DNA from: Staphylococcus xylosus NJ
GTDB taxonomy: Bacteria > Bacillota > Bacilli > Staphylococcales > Staphylococcaceae
Length of the DNA: 64,000 nucleotides
Direction of reading: 5' to 3'
Assembly (NCBI RefSeq): GCF_000338275.1
Contig: NZ_ANMR01000034.1
Span: forward strand, 1-64,000
The position numbers and the translations under genes are program-made. The notes under the pieces were generated by a model. The model worked only from the letters and a program-made list of their open reading frames with translations, did not search any database and was not told the origin of the DNA. Below, one piece after another: positions 55,985 to 64,000 of this stretch; positions within the stretch are counted from its first letter, which is position 1, and the number at the start of each line of letters is the position of its first letter.

Positions 55985-57181
55985 TTAAGAGATATGACTT
56001 AATAATTGATACATCAATGTACCAGCATAATTTCCTACTACGTACCCTAATGTTCCTACTATTAGAATAGGACCAACGAGTCCTGTCCATCCTTTTCCAA
56101 TTGCTAATGCAGCTGCAGTTGTTGGTCCACCTGCTGTCGCATTGCTCGCTAATAATATTTCTTCAATTTTAAATTTAAATACCTTGCCTAACAACAAACT
56201 TAATCCTAAATTAAAAACGAGTATAATAATAACAAAAACAAAGAGTAATGGCGCCGTTGTTACAATTGTAGCAAAAGAAGCAGGAATACCTATAACTACA
56301 AAGAAGATATAAATTAAAAAAGTACCTATTTCTGATGCACCAGCTAACTTTTCAAAGAAGTCACCCCATATCGCAACCACAATTAGCGTTAAAGTCGTTA
56401 GCAAAAGATAGGAATCTCCAAAGAAAGAAGTAATAATTGTGAGCACAATATTACTTTTAGGTATCCATTGCTGAATCAAATCAGCACCTTTAAAACTAAC
56501 TGCGACAAGTGTGATTGCACTCGCTATCGAAAATGCGATATCTAACAATTGAATTTTTTTAGGTTGCCAATACGATTGTTGTACTTTTGGAGATTGTTTT
56601 GTATTATAGTCTGTTTTAAAATACTTTTTAATTAATGGGAGTGAAGGGAGTGCAATCAATAGCATAAAATACAAAGCCATAACACTATTATCTGCTACTA
56701 CTGTAGATGATACCATATCGCCTGGTGTTTCAAGTTTAGAGCTTAGCGCTGCAAAATTGACTCCACCACCAATATAACTACCTGTCATCATAGCTCCTAT
56801 ATTGTTCAAATAAGGTATCCATTGATTTAATACAATAAATGCAACCAACGTTCCAATCATAGTTCCCAACGAAGCAATGAAGAATATAATCAACAACCTT
56901 CTACTTTCTTTCCATATTTTCATAATATTAGAACTAAATAATAGTAATGGTATCGATAAAGGGACAATGTAGTCCCATACCGTATCATATACGGGTGAGC
57001 TAGTTGGTATCACTTTAAAGTTAGATAATACCATCGCACCAACAAGTGCAATAATGGCCCCAGAAATTGTACTTGCCCATTGATACCTCTGTTCTAAAAA
57101 TAAACTCACCGTTGCCCACACAATAATGATTGCCCATAAAATCCATGTATCCCCTTTGTCTACAAGTGCACCCACCATCAT
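55985..57181 (-). CDS. DUF819 (YjcL-type) membrane protein
   Basis: This 398-aa protein has about ten to eleven helices and the DUF819 pattern: YDTVWDYIVPLSIPLLLFSS, GAMMTGSYIGGGVNFAALS, VVADNSVMALYFMLL and SNATAGGPTTAAALAIGKGW. The family is thought to be a transporter group, with unknown substrate. AAAGGGATGATTTT precedes ATG 57181. It is divergent from the SLC13 carrier. Confidence 0.82.
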   Translation of the reverse strand: MMVGALVDKGDTWILWAIIIVWATVSLFLEQRYQWASTISGAIIALVGAMVLSNFKVIPTSSPVYDTVWDYIVPLSIPLLLFSSNIMKIWKESRRLLIIFFIASLGTMIGTLVAFIVLNQWIPYLNNIGAMMTGSYIGGGVNFAALSSKLETPGDMVSSTVVADNSVMALYFMLLIALPSLPLIKKYFKTDYNTKQSPKVQQSYWQPKKIQLLDIAFSIASAITLVAVSFKGADLIQQWIPKSNIVLTIITSFFGDSYLLLTTLTLIVVAIWGDFFEKLAGASEIGTFLIYIFFVVIGIPASFATIVTTAPLLFVFVIIILVFNLGLSLLLGKVFKFKIEEILLASNATAGGPTTAAALAIGKGWTGLVGPILIVGTLGYVVGNYAGTLMYQLLSHIS

Positions 57182-57338
57182 AAAATCATCCCTTTTCTTA
57201 TATTTGTTTTAATATATTACCTATATTCTATCAGTCTTGGTTACATATTTTTATAATTTTCTGAAAAATTTAATTGTCTATATGTTAGGTTATTGATATT
57301 CTTACAGTTATAGCGTCACAAACAAGGGGGAAATAATT

Positions 57339-58760
57339 ATGAAACAAAAAATCGGTTTAATTTTGGGGCCTTTGCTTTTTCTTATTTTTTACTTTATTCC
57401 TGGAATAACAGGTTTAGATGACTCACCTAGAGCTGTACTTGCAGTTACACTATTTGTGGCAACATGGTGGATTACAGAAGCTATTCCTATACCAGCAACA
57501 TCCTTAATTCCACTAATTTTACTTCCATTAACAGGAGGTACTGATGAAGTTATCGCATCAAGTGCTTATGCTGATCCTATAGTTTTTATGTATATGGGTG
57601 GGTTTATTATTGCTTTAGCCATTGAAAAATGGAACTTACACAAGCGTATTGCAATGACCATCATTTCAATGATGGGAACAAATAGTAACCGTATCATTCT
57701 AGGTACTATGATTGCGACTGCCTTCATATCTATGTGGATTTCAAATGCGGCTACTGCACTCATGATGTTACCTATTGCGTTAGCACTCATCAAAGAAATT
57801 AAAGAGGCACAATTTCTTAATCCTGAGTCTGCTAGTAAATTTAGTAAATCACTCCTCCTAACTGTAGCTTATTCGGCATCTATAGGTGGACTAGCAACAC
57901 TTATCGGTTCAGTACCAAACGCTGTTTTTGCAGCAATTGCATCTTCTAGCCTTGATAGAAAAGTATCCTTTGCTCAGTGGATGATTTTTGCCTTACCACT
58001 TACTATCATATTATTAGCAATTCTTTATTTCTTACTAACGAAATGGTTATTTAGAATTGAAGATTCGGATCATATATCATCAGATTTTGCGAAGAAAGCA
58101 TTGCATGATTTAGGGCCTATGTCCAAGGAAGAGAAACTCACAGGAGTTGTTTTTCTATTTGTCAGTCTTTTATGGATATTTGGCGGATTACTCCCCGGCT
58201 CATTACATATAACAGATACTAATATTGCAATGTTTGGTGCAGTATTACTATTTCTCATTCCCGCAAAATCTAAAAAAGGAGGGCTACTTATATGGGACGA
58301 TATGATTAAACTCCCTTGGGGTATACTACTCTTATTCGGAGGCGGATTATCTTTAGCTGCAGCCTTTGAAGATTCAGGACTTACAAAATGGTTTGGTAGT
58401 ATGATGGGAATTGTAAAACCACTACCATTAATATTAATCGTACTTGTATTAACAACAGCTATTTTATTTTTAACAGAGGTTATGTCAAACACAGCTGTTT
58501 CTAATATGTTGATGCCAATTAGTATTGGCTTTGCAGCAGCGATTAGTCAAGATCCATTTATAATTATGGGCATCGTTGCAGTTTCATCTACATGTGCATT
58601 CATGCTGCCGATTTCAACACCACCTAATGCAGCTGTATTTAGCTCTGATGAAATAGAGATGAAAGACATGGTACAAGCTGGTTTTATTTTAAATATTTTC
58701 GCTATCATTGTAATTTCACTCTTTACTTATTTCTGGTTACCTATAGCATTCGGATTATAA
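57339..58760 (+). CDS. SLC13/DASS-family sodium:dicarboxylate symporter
   Basis: This 473-aa transporter has about 11 helices. Substrate and Na+ sites are MWISNAATALMMLPIA and TEVMSNTAVSNMLMPIS, the two SNT-type hairpins of the DASS family, as in S. aureus SdcS. It imports succinate, fumarate, malate or similar dicarboxylates. AAGGGGGAAATAATT precedes ATG 57339. It is shorter than SdcS (about 520), mainly in the N-terminal part. No regulator is adjacent. Confidence 0.88.
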   Translation: MKQKIGLILGPLLFLIFYFIPGITGLDDSPRAVLAVTLFVATWWITEAIPIPATSLIPLILLPLTGGTDEVIASSAYADPIVFMYMGGFIIALAIEKWNLHKRIAMTIISMMGTNSNRIILGTMIATAFISMWISNAATALMMLPIALALIKEIKEAQFLNPESASKFSKSLLLTVAYSASIGGLATLIGSVPNAVFAAIASSSLDRKVSFAQWMIFALPLTIILLAILYFLLTKWLFRIEDSDHISSDFAKKALHDLGPMSKEEKLTGVVFLFVSLLWIFGGLLPGSLHITDTNIAMFGAVLLFLIPAKSKKGGLLIWDDMIKLPWGILLLFGGGLSLAAAFEDSGLTKWFGSMMGIVKPLPLILIVLVLTTAILFLTEVMSNTAVSNMLMPISIGFAAAISQDPFIIMGIVAVSSTCAFMLPISTPPNAAVFSSDEIEMKDMVQAGFILNIFAIIVISLFTYFWLPIAFGL

Positions 58761-58895
58761 AAAATAATTTAACACAATTGTTTAATATACAATATACAAC
58801 TTATGTATGATACACTTTCTATACTATGGACGCATGTTTTACTAGAAAAAATACTGTAAAATAACGTTATAAACTTATAGAAGGAGTCAATAATT

Positions 58896-59102
58896 ATGAA
58901 ATTCTTATTTAAAGGAGCGATAGCAATTGTCTTAATACTTGGTATAGTGAAAACATTCGAGGAACACGATATTGTTTCAGAAGCGACAAACTACTATAAC
59001 CAATTTAAAAGCGGTGAAATAGTACAAACTATTGAAAACATTAATTTTGACGGCTTAAAAAATTTAGATTTCAATGATCTGAAACCTTCAGATTTCTTCT
59101 AA
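58896..59102 (+). CDS. Small protein with N-terminal helix, unknown
   Basis: This 68-aa protein starts MKFLFKGAIAIVLILGIVKT and then has a charged region with repeated Phe/Asn/Asp (NFDGLKNLDFNDLKPSDFF). It has one helix of about 15 residues, so it may be a membrane-anchored or secreted small protein. AGAAGGAG lies at good spacing before ATG 58896 and a strong terminator follows, so it is a convincing gene. I do not recognise a function. Confidence 0.75.
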   Translation: MKFLFKGAIAIVLILGIVKTFEEHDIVSEATNYYNQFKSGEIVQTIENINFDGLKNLDFNDLKPSDFF

Positions 59103-59185
59103 CGTTTATACACTTTCTTCTAGATAAAATAACCTACAATTGACATTAATTGTCTAAACTAAAATTTCCAAGACAACCTTCAAAC

Positions 59186-59230
59186 ATAAAAGTAACGAGA
59201 CAGCTAAAAAACTGTCTCGTTACTTTTTAT
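59186..59230. terminator. Strong terminator after the 68-aa gene
   Basis: AAAAGTAACGAGACAG pairs with CTGTCTCGTTACTTTT (8-nt loop), followed by TTTATTTAT. It may also serve the convergent SDR gene. Confidence 0.93.
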
Positions 59231-59252
59231 TTATATTTTTTTAATTTTTATA

Positions 59253-60122
59253 TTATGATGTTATATAATCTCCGCCATTTACATGTATAACTTGACCAGT
59301 GATATAAGAACTATCTGCATATGATGCTAAGAAAACATAAGAAGGTGCAAGTTCTGCTGGTTGCCCTCTTCTTCCCATTGGCGTATCTCCACCTTGATTC
59401 TCAACTTTATCTTCTGAAAAAGTAGCTGGAATTAGTGGTGTATAAATAGGCCCTGGTGCAACAGCATTTACTCGAACTCCTTGACCAATTAAAGATGACG
59501 CTAATGAACGTGTAAAGGCAACTATTGCACCTTTTGTAGCAGAATAATCAATCAGATGAGCTGATCCTCTATAAGCAGTTACACTAGTAGTATTAATAAT
59601 TGCATCGCCATCTGTCAAGTGTGGTGCTGCAGCTTGCGATAAGAACATCATGCCAAAAATATTCGTTTCAAACGTTTCTTTAATCTGTTCTGGTGAAACA
59701 TCTTCAAAGCTATCCTGAGGGAATTGTACCCCTCCATTATTAACTAATATATTCAATCCACCAAAATCTTTAACGACCTTTTCAATTAAATTTTTTGATG
59801 CGTCGACACTTTTTAAGTCATGCGCATATGCTTTTGCATTGACGCCTAGCGAAGTTAATTGCTCTACTACCGCTTCAGCATCTTCGTGTTCATCGTAATA
59901 ACCAATCGCCACATCTGCCCCTTCTTTAGCATACAATACCGCCACAGACCGGCCAATCCCTGAATCTCCCCCAGTTACCAATGCAATTTTACCTTGGAGT
60001 TTACCACCACTTTTGTAATCTTCCATTTCAGTAATAGGCTGGGGATTCATATCTTTTTGTATGCCTGGCTGTCTATCTTGCGTATATCCTTTAATTTCTT
60101 TATGGAATTCAGTTAAATTCAT
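59253..60122 (-). CDS. Short-chain dehydrogenase/reductase (GSP39/YhxC-like)
   Basis: This 289-aa SDR has an N-terminal extension of about 40 residues (YTQDRQPGIQKDMNPQPITE) typical of general stress protein 39-like SDRs. The coenzyme motif is ALVTGGDSGIGRSVAVLYA, then NILVNNGGVQFPQ and the catalytic YSATKGAIVAFTRSL (Tyr-x-x-x-Lys). The C-terminal end is GQVIHVNGGDYITS. In bacilli this group is induced by stress. ATG 60122 follows GGAGGTATATAAC. The substrate is unknown. Confidence 0.88.
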   Translation of the reverse strand: MNLTEFHKEIKGYTQDRQPGIQKDMNPQPITEMEDYKSGGKLQGKIALVTGGDSGIGRSVAVLYAKEGADVAIGYYDEHEDAEAVVEQLTSLGVNAKAYAHDLKSVDASKNLIEKVVKDFGGLNILVNNGGVQFPQDSFEDVSPEQIKETFETNIFGMMFLSQAAAPHLTDGDAIINTTSVTAYRGSAHLIDYSATKGAIVAFTRSLASSLIGQGVRVNAVAPGPIYTPLIPATFSEDKVENQGGDTPMGRRGQPAELAPSYVFLASYADSSYITGQVIHVNGGDYITS

Positions 60123-60224
60123 ATGTTATATACCTCCATTTTACCCTTTTACTGCCAAATACCACTTTAAATAGGATTCAAACATGTTAAATGAATATTC
60201 AATAGCAAACAACTTAATAACAAT
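60123..60224. promoter_or_regulatory. Promoter region of the SDR gene
   Basis: About 100 bp. A GGGTAA sequence lies shortly before the start with GTGGTA 13 nt upstream, a weak fit to a SigB promoter (GTTTAA/GGGTAT). Not a confident call. Confidence 0.3.
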
Positions 60225-60262
60225 ACAAAAAACCTTTGAGAAATAAAAAAATTCCTCAAAGG
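60225..60262 (-). terminator. Intrinsic terminator of the ABC transporter operon
   Basis: CCTTTGAG pairs with CTCAAAGG across an AT-rich loop; TTTTTTGTATTG follows leftward. It lies about 170 bp after the permease gene. Confidence 0.75.
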
Positions 60263-60432
60263 CTTATATGATATAAACAACATCCAATTAGTTAAGCAAA
60301 CATCTTTGCTCATCACTTATATATACTTTGCACTAAATATATTTTTATAAATTTACTTAACATTGAGAAGCTCACTTTCATCTATAACTGTTAATTTTCT
60401 ATCTTATTTTAAATTACTCCTAGGACTTTCCT

Positions 60433-62328
60433 TTAAATCGAATGCTTAACAATTCTACTTGAATGTACAAATGCCATAATTGCAAAAATACAATACACAA
60501 CAGAATAAGTACCCATAACAATATAAACTGGTAACATACTATTACCACCCATAAGTAATATAAATGCTTTTGCTGCAAAATAGGCATGCAGTAAGGATAC
60601 AATAAGAGGTAAACCAAAGTTAAACGTCACTTTTAAAGCTAGCCCTTTTAACATATCGTGATGTGTATAGCCAATCTTACGTAAAATAACAAAATTAGGT
60701 ATTTCATCTTCAGTTTCGTCCATCTGTTTAATGTAGATTATACAACCTGCTGCGACTAAAAAGGCTAACCCTAAAAACGATGTAACAAATAATAGAATAC
60801 CTATAGAATCATCCATCGATTGACGTACCATTTTTTGCGATTCCGTATTTGGCGACACTGATTTAGCAATTTTGTTTGCTTCCTTCCAATCACTTTGCTT
60901 TTTCAAATTATAACCAAATTGTTTACGTATTTCGGCAGAATTTTGTTTTAAATTATTATACTTATCATCACTAACTAATAACACTGGACCACCAAAACTT
61001 ATCACACTCATAAAGTTAACGTCTTTTTCTGAGCCAATGACTTTAAACGTTTCTTGGGAATGATTTTCTAACACAATCTCACCTTTTTCATTGTGCTGAA
61101 CGAGCCCTCCAGTGGTTCCCATATTAACTACTTTTGCACGATTACCAGTCACTTGCTTATCATTGAAAATTTTGTTACTTGTAATTAACATTGAATCAGG
61201 TTTAAACATATTTGGATTTCCAGTCTCTTTAAAAAATGTATCTTTCGACATTTTCACTTCAGAAACCTCTTTATACTTTTTATCAAAACCAATATGCGCT
61301 TCTTTCATTTTACTTTCAAATGACTCTGCTTGTTTATTATCAATAAAATTAAAATCTTGAGGTGATGTCATGGCAACATTATCCTCAATAGTTGATTTAC
61401 TAATAGCACCAAAACAAAGAACAGTCACCGTTACTGCCGATATAGTTGCAATTATTGATAACGACAAAGCGTTTTTCTTCATTCTATGCATGATCGAAGA
61501 TGTAAATACAACATCAGTTATAGACACTTTGCCACGTTTCGCATTTTTTATCATTTTAAAAATAACAGATACGGAACTTCTGAAGAACAAATAAGCACCT
61601 ACTACTGTTAAAAGCAATATAATAAAAGGTGTAAACATCATTCCATTCGAGAATTTCCCAAACATTTCTGTGGACATATAATAACCAAATACAATCATCA
61701 CAATTCCTAAGAGGCCTGCACAAATCTCTACTATTGAGATAGTATTCTTTGATACTTCTGATTTTGTACTATCATTCATCATTGATAAAATACTACGTCT
61801 GCGCAAGAAAATATAACTTTGTATAATAATTAGTAGCATGGATATAAAGATTAATAAACTTGTTTGAAATACTGCAGCAAATTGGAAAGTTAAAGCTACA
61901 CTTGTACTAATATGCAAAACTTTTAGCACAACCATAAGTAATAGCTTAGACCCAAACACCCCTACTATGACACCAATGATACCAGTTACTAAAAACATAG
62001 CAATTTGTTCAATTATAAGCATACGTAATATATTCGACTTAGTTAGTCCAATCAATTGAAACAAAGCAAATTCACGTGTACGCCTCTTTATAAACAATTG
62101 ATTTGCATACATTAAAAATACAATGATGATAAAAAATAAGAAATATGATCCAACATCTGAGCCCTTTCTTATAATTGCCATTGAATTTTCATTATTAATA
62201 CTCTCTGTATATTTTAAAGTTACGAAACTAAAATATAATACGATACTTACAATCAATGAAAAAATATACATCGCATAGTGACGCAAATTCTGTTTTAAAT
62301 TCTTAAGCACAATTTGATTAAAACTCAT
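60433..62328 (-). CDS. BceB/VraE-type ABC transporter permease
   Basis: This 631-aa FtsX-type permease has about ten helices and a large extracellular domain (about 290-510) typical of bacitracin/antimicrobial-peptide resistance transporters. The start [20 protein letters not shown] matches the family. ATG 62328 overlaps the ATPase gene end, following GGCGGTGTCGC; GTG 62337 is possible. It pairs with the ATPase upstream. In staphylococci VraDE, VraFG and their relatives sense and remove peptide antibiotics; which one this is cannot be decided. Confidence 0.88.
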   Translation of the reverse strand: MSFNQIVLKNLKQNLRHYAMYIFSLIVSIVLYFSFVTLKYTESINNENSMAIIRKGSDVGSYFLFFIIIVFLMYANQLFIKRRTREFALFQLIGLTKSNILRMLIIEQIAMFLVTGIIGVIVGVFGSKLLLMVVLKVLHISTSVALTFQFAAVFQTSLLIFISMLLIIIQSYIFLRRRSILSMMNDSTKSEVSKNTISIVEICAGLLGIVMIVFGYYMSTEMFGKFSNGMMFTPFIILLLTVVGAYLFFRSSVSVIFKMIKNAKRGKVSITDVVFTSSIMHRMKKNALSLSIIATISAVTVTVLCFGAISKSTIEDNVAMTSPQDFNFIDNKQAESFESKMKEAHIGFDKKYKEVSEVKMSKDTFFKETGNPNMFKPDSMLITSNKIFNDKQVTGNRAKVVNMGTTGGLVQHNEKGEIVLENHSQETFKVIGSEKDVNFMSVISFGGPVLLVSDDKYNNLKQNSAEIRKQFGYNLKKQSDWKEANKIAKSVSPNTESQKMVRQSMDDSIGILLFVTSFLGLAFLVAAGCIIYIKQMDETEDEIPNFVILRKIGYTHHDMLKGLALKVTFNFGLPLIVSLLHAYFAAKAFILLMGGNSMLPVYIVMGTYSVVYCIFAIMAFVHSSRIVKHSI

Positions 62329-63079
62329 GTGCGACACCGCCTAATGCCGTCTGCATATGAATAATATTTTTGTAAAAGGCTTGATTTGAATCATCACCTT
62401 GGTACACTTCAGAGTGAATGTTACCATCTTTTAACATGATTACTCTATTTGAATAACTTGCTGCGACAGGATCATGTGTAACCATAACAATCGTTGCTTC
62501 TAAATTTTCATTTAAATCTTCTAAGCGATTCAACAAATCTTGGGCACTTTTAGAATCTAATGCACCAGTAGGCTCATCTGCAAATATAATAGCCGGTTTA
62601 TGAACAGACGCACGCGCTGCAGCAGTACGTTGTTGTTGTCCTCCAGATATTTCATTAGGATATTTATGACCTAAATCTTGAATTCCTAAAGCTTTAGTAA
62701 CTTCACTGTAATTTTTCTCTTTCTCTGTTTTAGACATTTTTTGAATAGAAAGTGGTAACATAATATTTTCTTTAACTGTAAGTGTATTTAACACACTATA
62801 ATTTTGAAAAATAAAACCCACTTCTTGTTTTCTAAAATCAGCTAATGCTTTATTACTCATTTTATTTATTTTATTGCCATTGATTTCGACTGTACCACTT
62901 GTAATATAATCAATTGAACTCAATACGTTTAGCAATGTTGTTTTTCCTGATCCAGATGGTCCCATTATCGTAACAAACTCGCCTTTTTCTATAGAAAAAT
63001 CAAGGCCTTTAAGCACTTCTTGTTGTCTATGTCTGTTGCCATAGCTTTTAGTGAGCCCTTCTACTTTTAGTATAGGCAT
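62318..63079 (-). CDS. BceA/VraD-type ABC transporter ATPase
   Basis: This is a 253-aa ATPase with Walker [21 protein letters not shown], the Q-loop [19 protein letters not shown], signature motif [16 protein letters not shown], Walker [17 protein letters not shown] and the switch His in VTHDPVAAS. The C-terminal tail [17 protein letters not shown] is typical of VraD/VraF. AAGGAG precedes ATG 63079 (MPILKVEG). The gene overlaps the permease start. It is divergent from a SulP gene, and a two-component system is not present in the window, although such transporters usually depend on one (GraRS, BraRS). Confidence 0.92.
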   Translation of the reverse strand: MPILKVEGLTKSYGNRHRQQEVLKGLDFSIEKGEFVTIMGPSGSGKTTLLNVLSSIDYITSGTVEINGNKINKMSNKALADFRKQEVGFIFQNYSVLNTLTVKENIMLPLSIQKMSKTEKEKNYSEVTKALGIQDLGHKYPNEISGGQQQRTAAARASVHKPAIIFADEPTGALDSKSAQDLLNRLEDLNENLEATIVMVTHDPVAASYSNRVIMLKDGNIHSEVYQGDDSNQAFYKNIIHMQTALGGVAHEF

Positions 63080-63107
63080 GCCATTCACTCCTTAAATAAT
63101 TTATATC

Positions 63108-63122
63108 CTTAGTTTAACTAAG
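63108..63122. promoter_or_regulatory. Perfect 15-bp dyad in the ABC transporter promoter
   Basis: CTTAGTTTAACTAAG is a perfect palindrome. It lies between a TTGCAA and a TATAAA box (17-nt spacing), a plausible promoter of the ABC operon. Confidence 0.45.
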
Positions 63123-63170
63123 TTGCAATCTATTTTCGTTTGTTTCATCTAACAACCTTATGCTCTAAAA

Positions 63171-63184
63171 TGACAAACTTGTCA
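63171..63184. promoter_or_regulatory. TGACAA-N2-TTGTCA dyad, possible response-regulator site
   Basis: TGACAAACTTGTCA is a 6+6 palindrome 92-105 bp before the ATPase start. It resembles the ACAAA/TTTGT dyads bound by GraR/BraR-type regulators in S. aureus. Confidence 0.5.
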
Positions 63185-63315
63185 CACCTTTTGAAAATCA
63201 TGACTTATTTATGTCTTAGACTTTTCGTTTTATAAATACTTTTATAACTTAGGATTAATAACTTTCACCATATGATATAATAGTCTAGTTCATTTTTAAA
63301 TAAGGAGTAATATAG

Positions 63316-64000
63316 ATGTTAAATAAAATCAAACGAGAATGGCTAACTGCTCCAGGAACCAATATATTGGCTGGTATTGTCGTTGCCTTAGCATTAATTC
63401 CAGAAGCCATTTCATTTTCAATTATAGCAGGAGTAGACCCTATGGTTGGTCTATATTCCTCTTTTATTATTGCAGTTGTCATTTCTTTCGTAGGTGGAAG
63501 ACCAGCAATGATTTCTGCAGCAACAGGATCTGTAGCTTTAGTTATTGTGCCTTTAGTACGTGATCACGGCGTCCAATATTTATTAGCAGCCACTATTTTA
63601 ATGGGTGTTATTCAAATTATCTTTGGTATATTAAAAATTGGTCGTTTAATGAAGTTTATCCCCAACTCTGTCATGATTGGTTTCGTTAATGCCTTAGCAA
63701 TCATGATTTTCCTAACACAAATCAAACATATTTTTGGTATATCTTTTGCTACTTATCTATTTGTGATTATTACCTTACTGATTATCTATCTTTTACCACG
63801 TATTTTTAACAAGATACCCGCGCCATTAATTGCAATTATATTATTAACGGCAACTTATTTAGTAACTGGTGCAAATGTAGAAACAGTTGGAGATTTAGGA
63901 GAAATTAAACGTTCGTTACCTCAATTTTTCATTCCAGATGTGCCGTTCAACTTAGAGACGTTAAAAATCATTTTCCCATATGCATTATCTATGGCAATTG
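63316..64000 (+). CDS. SulP-family anion transporter, C-terminus cut by window edge
   Basis: A SulP (SLC26-like) transporter starting at ATG 63316, with AAGGAG eight nt upstream. About 228 residues are visible, beginning MLNKIKREWLTAPGTNILAG, with IPEAISFSIIAGVDPMVGLY and ISAATGSVALVIVPLV as family-like motifs. It likely carries sulfate, bicarbonate or another anion. The last part, including any STAS domain, is outside the window. A TATAAT box near 63276 may belong to its promoter. Confidence 0.88.
   Translation, partial: MLNKIKREWLTAPGTNILAGIVVALALIPEAISFSIIAGVDPMVGLYSSFIIAVVISFVGGRPAMISAATGSVALVIVPLVRDHGVQYLLAATILMGVIQIIFGILKIGRLMKFIPNSVMIGFVNALAIMIFLTQIKHIFGISFATYLFVIITLLIIYLLPRIFNKIPAPLIAIILLTATYLVTGANVETVGDLGEIKRSLPQFFIPDVPFNLETLKIIFPYALSMAI

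Noticed and set aside
60123..60160. SigB promoter for the SDR gene
   Set aside because: GTGGTA and GGGTAA with 13-nt spacing are only a weak match; not claimed as a firm feature.
63285..63482. Leftward 65-aa frame inside the SulP gene
   Set aside because: Antisense to a clear SulP reading frame with its own ribosome binding site.
1..64000. CRISPR arrays, tRNA/rRNA genes, insertion sequences, phage or integrase genes
   Set aside because: No regular spaced repeats, no transposase or integrase frame and no tRNA-like sequence were found by reading.

Overview
The window is chromosomal DNA of a coagulase-negative Staphylococcus. It has low GC, strong GGAGG-type ribosome binding sites with frequent TTG/GTG starts, and genes that closely match S. 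aureus TarI/TarJ/TarL, PtsG, CidABC/CidR, Drp35, MvaA/MvaS, RocA and VraD/VraF-type proteins. The poly-gamma-glutamate (cap/pgs) operon, which S. aureus lacks, argues against S. aureus. Assignment to the S. saprophyticus/cohnii side of the genus is only a guess. I see no tRNA, rRNA, insertion sequence, integrase or CRISPR array; this looks like ordinary core and niche chromosome with short intergenic spacers.

Layout. 1-3108 (minus): tarI-tarJ-tarL for poly-ribitol-phosphate wall teichoic acid, with tarL cut by the window edge. 3626-4963: a class III aminotransferase. 5076-9515 (minus): a five-gene capsule operon capB-capC-capA-capE-capD, including a 52-residue capE-like gene. 9932-18847: a small membrane-anchored protein, an M20 peptidase, an AraC regulator divergent from an EamA transporter, an esterase, two GNAT acetyltransferases, a thioredoxin-like protein, a thioesterase, a PLP desulfhydrase-like enzyme and a VOC protein. 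19009-28796 (all minus): ptsG with a GlcT-type antitermination leader, a YfcC carrier, cidA-cidB-cidC with cidR, and nhaC. 29084-34432: a secreted CHAP amidase, drp35, and mvaA-mvaC divergent from mvaS, i.e. the first three steps of the mevalonate pathway. 34645-34779: a decayed type I toxin (SprA/PepA1-like) relic. 34926-43322: a BCCT betaine transporter, ogt, a YrhK-like protein, two paralogous 14-TM drug exporters, an esterase, a GIY-YIG-like protein and an M20D amidohydrolase. 43653-50722: an Rsp/Rbf-type AraC regulator, farE/farR-like MMPL exporter and TetR regulator, and rocA. 51062-60122: an IcaC-like acyltransferase, a DUF4064 protein, a UPF0317 hydro-lyase, an orphan PTS IIC, a sugar acetyltransferase, a DUF819 carrier, a SLC13 dicarboxylate carrier, a 68-aa protein and an SDR. 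60433-64000: a BceAB-type peptide-resistance ABC transporter divergent from a SulP transporter (cut by the edge).

Themes are the cell surface (teichoic acid, polyglutamate capsule, CHAP amidase, AMP exporter), overflow and carbon metabolism (PtsG, CidC, RocA, with cre-like and RAT elements visible) and many transporters. Most transcription units end in clear intrinsic terminators, many sharing a GAGCGAGACA-like stem. The items most worth a second look are the hidden capE gene, the two possible type I toxin relics, a perfect 24-bp palindrome in the cidA promoter region, the long inverted repeat at the end of the CHAP gene, and paired 16-18-bp inverted repeats upstream of the GIY-YIG-like gene. 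I did not find an obviously new multi-gene system.
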